From the NCBI GenBank assembly GCA_937141995.1, contig CAKZQX010000689.1:1-6520 (forward strand): DNA of 6,520 nt. The letters are read 5' to 3'. The stretch comes from an uncultured Chloroflexaceae bacterium. Its GTDB lineage: Bacteria; Chloroflexota; Chloroflexia; Chloroflexales; Chloroflexaceae. Below the pieces are notes generated by a model. That model had not been told where the DNA came from. It worked only from the letters and a program-made list of their open reading frames with translations, and did not search any database. Below are positions 6,201 through 6,520 of the stretch, piece by piece (the first letter of the stretch is position 1; each line of letters starts with the position of its first letter). A program made the translations under genes and the position numbers.

Positions 6201-6520
6201 ATCACGCAGGTGTTGTTTATTGGTGATGATATTACCGGCCGCAAACAGGTAGAAGCCGATCTCCGCGCCAGTGAACGCTTTCTGCGCGGGATCTATAACG
6301 GCATTGATATTCCGATTTTTGTTGTCGAAGTAACCGATACAGGCGATTTTATCTACGAGAGTAATAACCCGGCCAGTGCCCAGATCATCGGCTACACGAC
6401 CGAGACGCTCCGGGGCAAGCGTCCGGAAGACCTGAGCGATACCCTGAATGCGGACGCGGCGGCCCAGGCGCGCAAAAACTACCGGCAGTGCCGCGAAACC
6501 GGCGCGGTGGTCGAATATGA
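3249..6520 (+). CDS. CheB-CheR-multi-PAS hybrid signalling protein (3' end beyond window)
   Basis: At least 1090 codons are open to the window edge without a stop; I read the frame through by hand. After an acidic, Pro-rich tail (1-48) comes a CheB methylesterase domain (about 50-240) with the triad Ser57 (GIGASAGG), His84 (VQHL) and Asp176 (GTGTDG), but no receiver domain in front. A CheR methyltransferase follows: N-terminal helices (about 254-310), SFFRD around Arg324, SAM-binding loop PGCSTGEEAYS (355-365), ATDID (387-391) and DLISCRNLLIYL (454-465). Next are a PAS-like domain (about 556-661), a heptad coiled coil (about 682-770) and PAS domains at about 771-874, 887-998 and 1011 onward, the last cut by the window. 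In this family such hybrids usually end in a histidine kinase or similar output, which cannot be seen here. All catalytic residues I can check are present, so both enzyme halves look active. Methylation targets are unknown: no chemoreceptor gene is in the window. A cytoplasmic location is likely, as no membrane segment is seen. Confidence 0.93.
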   Translation, partial: MNTNSQNSEHTPTDEQHPAPETETVQQIHAPTDEAAPEDTSPPAADKLFPIVGIGASAGGLDAFEKFFTNMPSDRGIAFVLVQHLDPTHESMLVDIIQRYTHMEVVQVANGMAVQPNCVYIIPPNRDIALRDGKLHLSQPEMARGLRLPIDFFFRSLAAELHERAICIILSGTGTDGTLGLRAIKGEGGMAMVQSPPSSRYDGMPQNAIATDMVDYTLSPEDMPQQLLQYVRQEFTTDQRKAEPRLVQPTDTDALHQVFMALRNRTGHDFSHYKTNTVMRRIERRMTVNQIERVSDYVRFLCQNNQEVETLFREMLIGVTSFFRDREAFNALRQKVISKVIEQHKPGQTIRVWVPGCSTGEEAYSIAILLCEALDVLDQPYNIQIFATDIDSHAIDKARAGIYPNSIAADVSPERLQRFFSKKDNTYQVNKQIRDVVVFAVQSVIKDPPFSGLDLISCRNLLIYLSSELQKKVIPLFHYALKPGGFLFLGTSETLGELAHLFTTIDRKWAIFQRSIEAMPVKIPPDFPTKTSRKPYPAQQPAPSSSRPVKPNLRTLTEQALLETYAPPCVLINPHGDILYVYGRTGKYLEPAAGEASFNILRMAREGLQRVLPTLIREVQAGTAEIYREGIRIATNGDMQVVNLRMRHVSQGIIMVTFEDVALLEPVASPPEQSADTPEEKGQRLAALEQKLDSTREYLQTTIEELQASNEEVKSSNEELQSTNEELQSTNEELETSKEELQSVNEELVTVNTELRSKVEQLRQINNDQKNLLVSMEVGVIFLDKQLHVVRFTPAINQVVNLIESDIGQPLEDLMPRLSNIDLMQKTQHVLKTLEYCEEEVSTRDDRWYLMRIIPYRTTENVVEGLILTFADITYQKQVQEELRYLSQALEQGSTILFITNLQGDIEYVNPQFNNVTGYTSESILGQNVRILLTEQDLDVSFAPICKQVSMGEEWRGEMYSRRENGEVYWLWLVGSPIRDKTGTITQVLFIGDDITGRKQVEADLRASERFLRGIYNGIDIPIFVVEVTDTGDFIYESNNPASAQIIGYTTETLRGKRPEDLSDTLNADAAAQARKNYRQCRETGAVVEY
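5376..5522 (+). repeat. 21-bp tandem repeat encoding a heptad coiled coil
   Basis: Seven consecutive 21-nt units encode heptads of the type NEELQST (residues 710-758 of the CheB/CheR hybrid). The units at 5397-5417 and 5418-5438 are identical at DNA level; the others have drifted. The pattern of Leu/Val at one position with Glu-Glu before it gives a long, charged coiled coil joining the methylation enzymes to the downstream PAS sensors. A run of NEEL-type heptads at this position is a known hallmark of CheB/CheR-PAS hybrids, so it is part of the domain plan rather than a recent expansion, apart from the identical pair. Confidence 0.85.

Overview
The window reads as a chromosomal stretch from a moderately GC-rich bacterium. 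My best guess is a filamentous member of the Chloroflexota (Chloroflexus/Roseiflexus-like). This rests on the overall gene style: a secreted HtrA protease with a Thr-Pro-rich linker of the type common there, and a CheB/CheR/multi-PAS hybrid protein. There is no rRNA or other marker gene, so the taxonomic guess is an inference. I see no phage, transposase, CRISPR or tRNA.

Layout. Positions 1-142 are intergenic: a probable rho-independent terminator for a plus-strand gene lying before the window, then one copy of a degenerate intergenic repeat. Positions 143-1132 (minus strand) encode a thioredoxin-reductase-fold flavoprotein that contains no cysteine at all; the redox CxxC motif is replaced by Ser-Pro-Thr-Thr. 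Positions 1133-1957 form a gene-free stretch of about 825 bases. It holds several hairpins, a candidate promoter and two more copies of the repeat, one carrying a perfect 19-bp inverted repeat. Positions 1958-3112 (plus) encode an exported HtrA/DegP-type serine protease with an intact His-Asp-Ser triad and one PDZ domain. From 3249 to the window end (plus), a single uninterrupted frame of at least 1090 codons encodes a hybrid CheB methylesterase - CheR methyltransferase - PAS - heptad coiled coil - PAS-PAS-PAS protein. Its 3' end, where a histidine kinase or other output would be expected, lies outside the window.

How they fit. The protease and the CheB/CheR hybrid point the same way, are separated by 136 bp with no convincing terminator, and may be co-transcribed as an envelope-quality-control plus signalling pair; this is inference. 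The flavoprotein is transcribed in the opposite direction and is probably independent. The most notable points are the cysteine-free reductase homologue, the local repeat family, and the large hybrid sensor. I do not see evidence for a wholly new system in this window.
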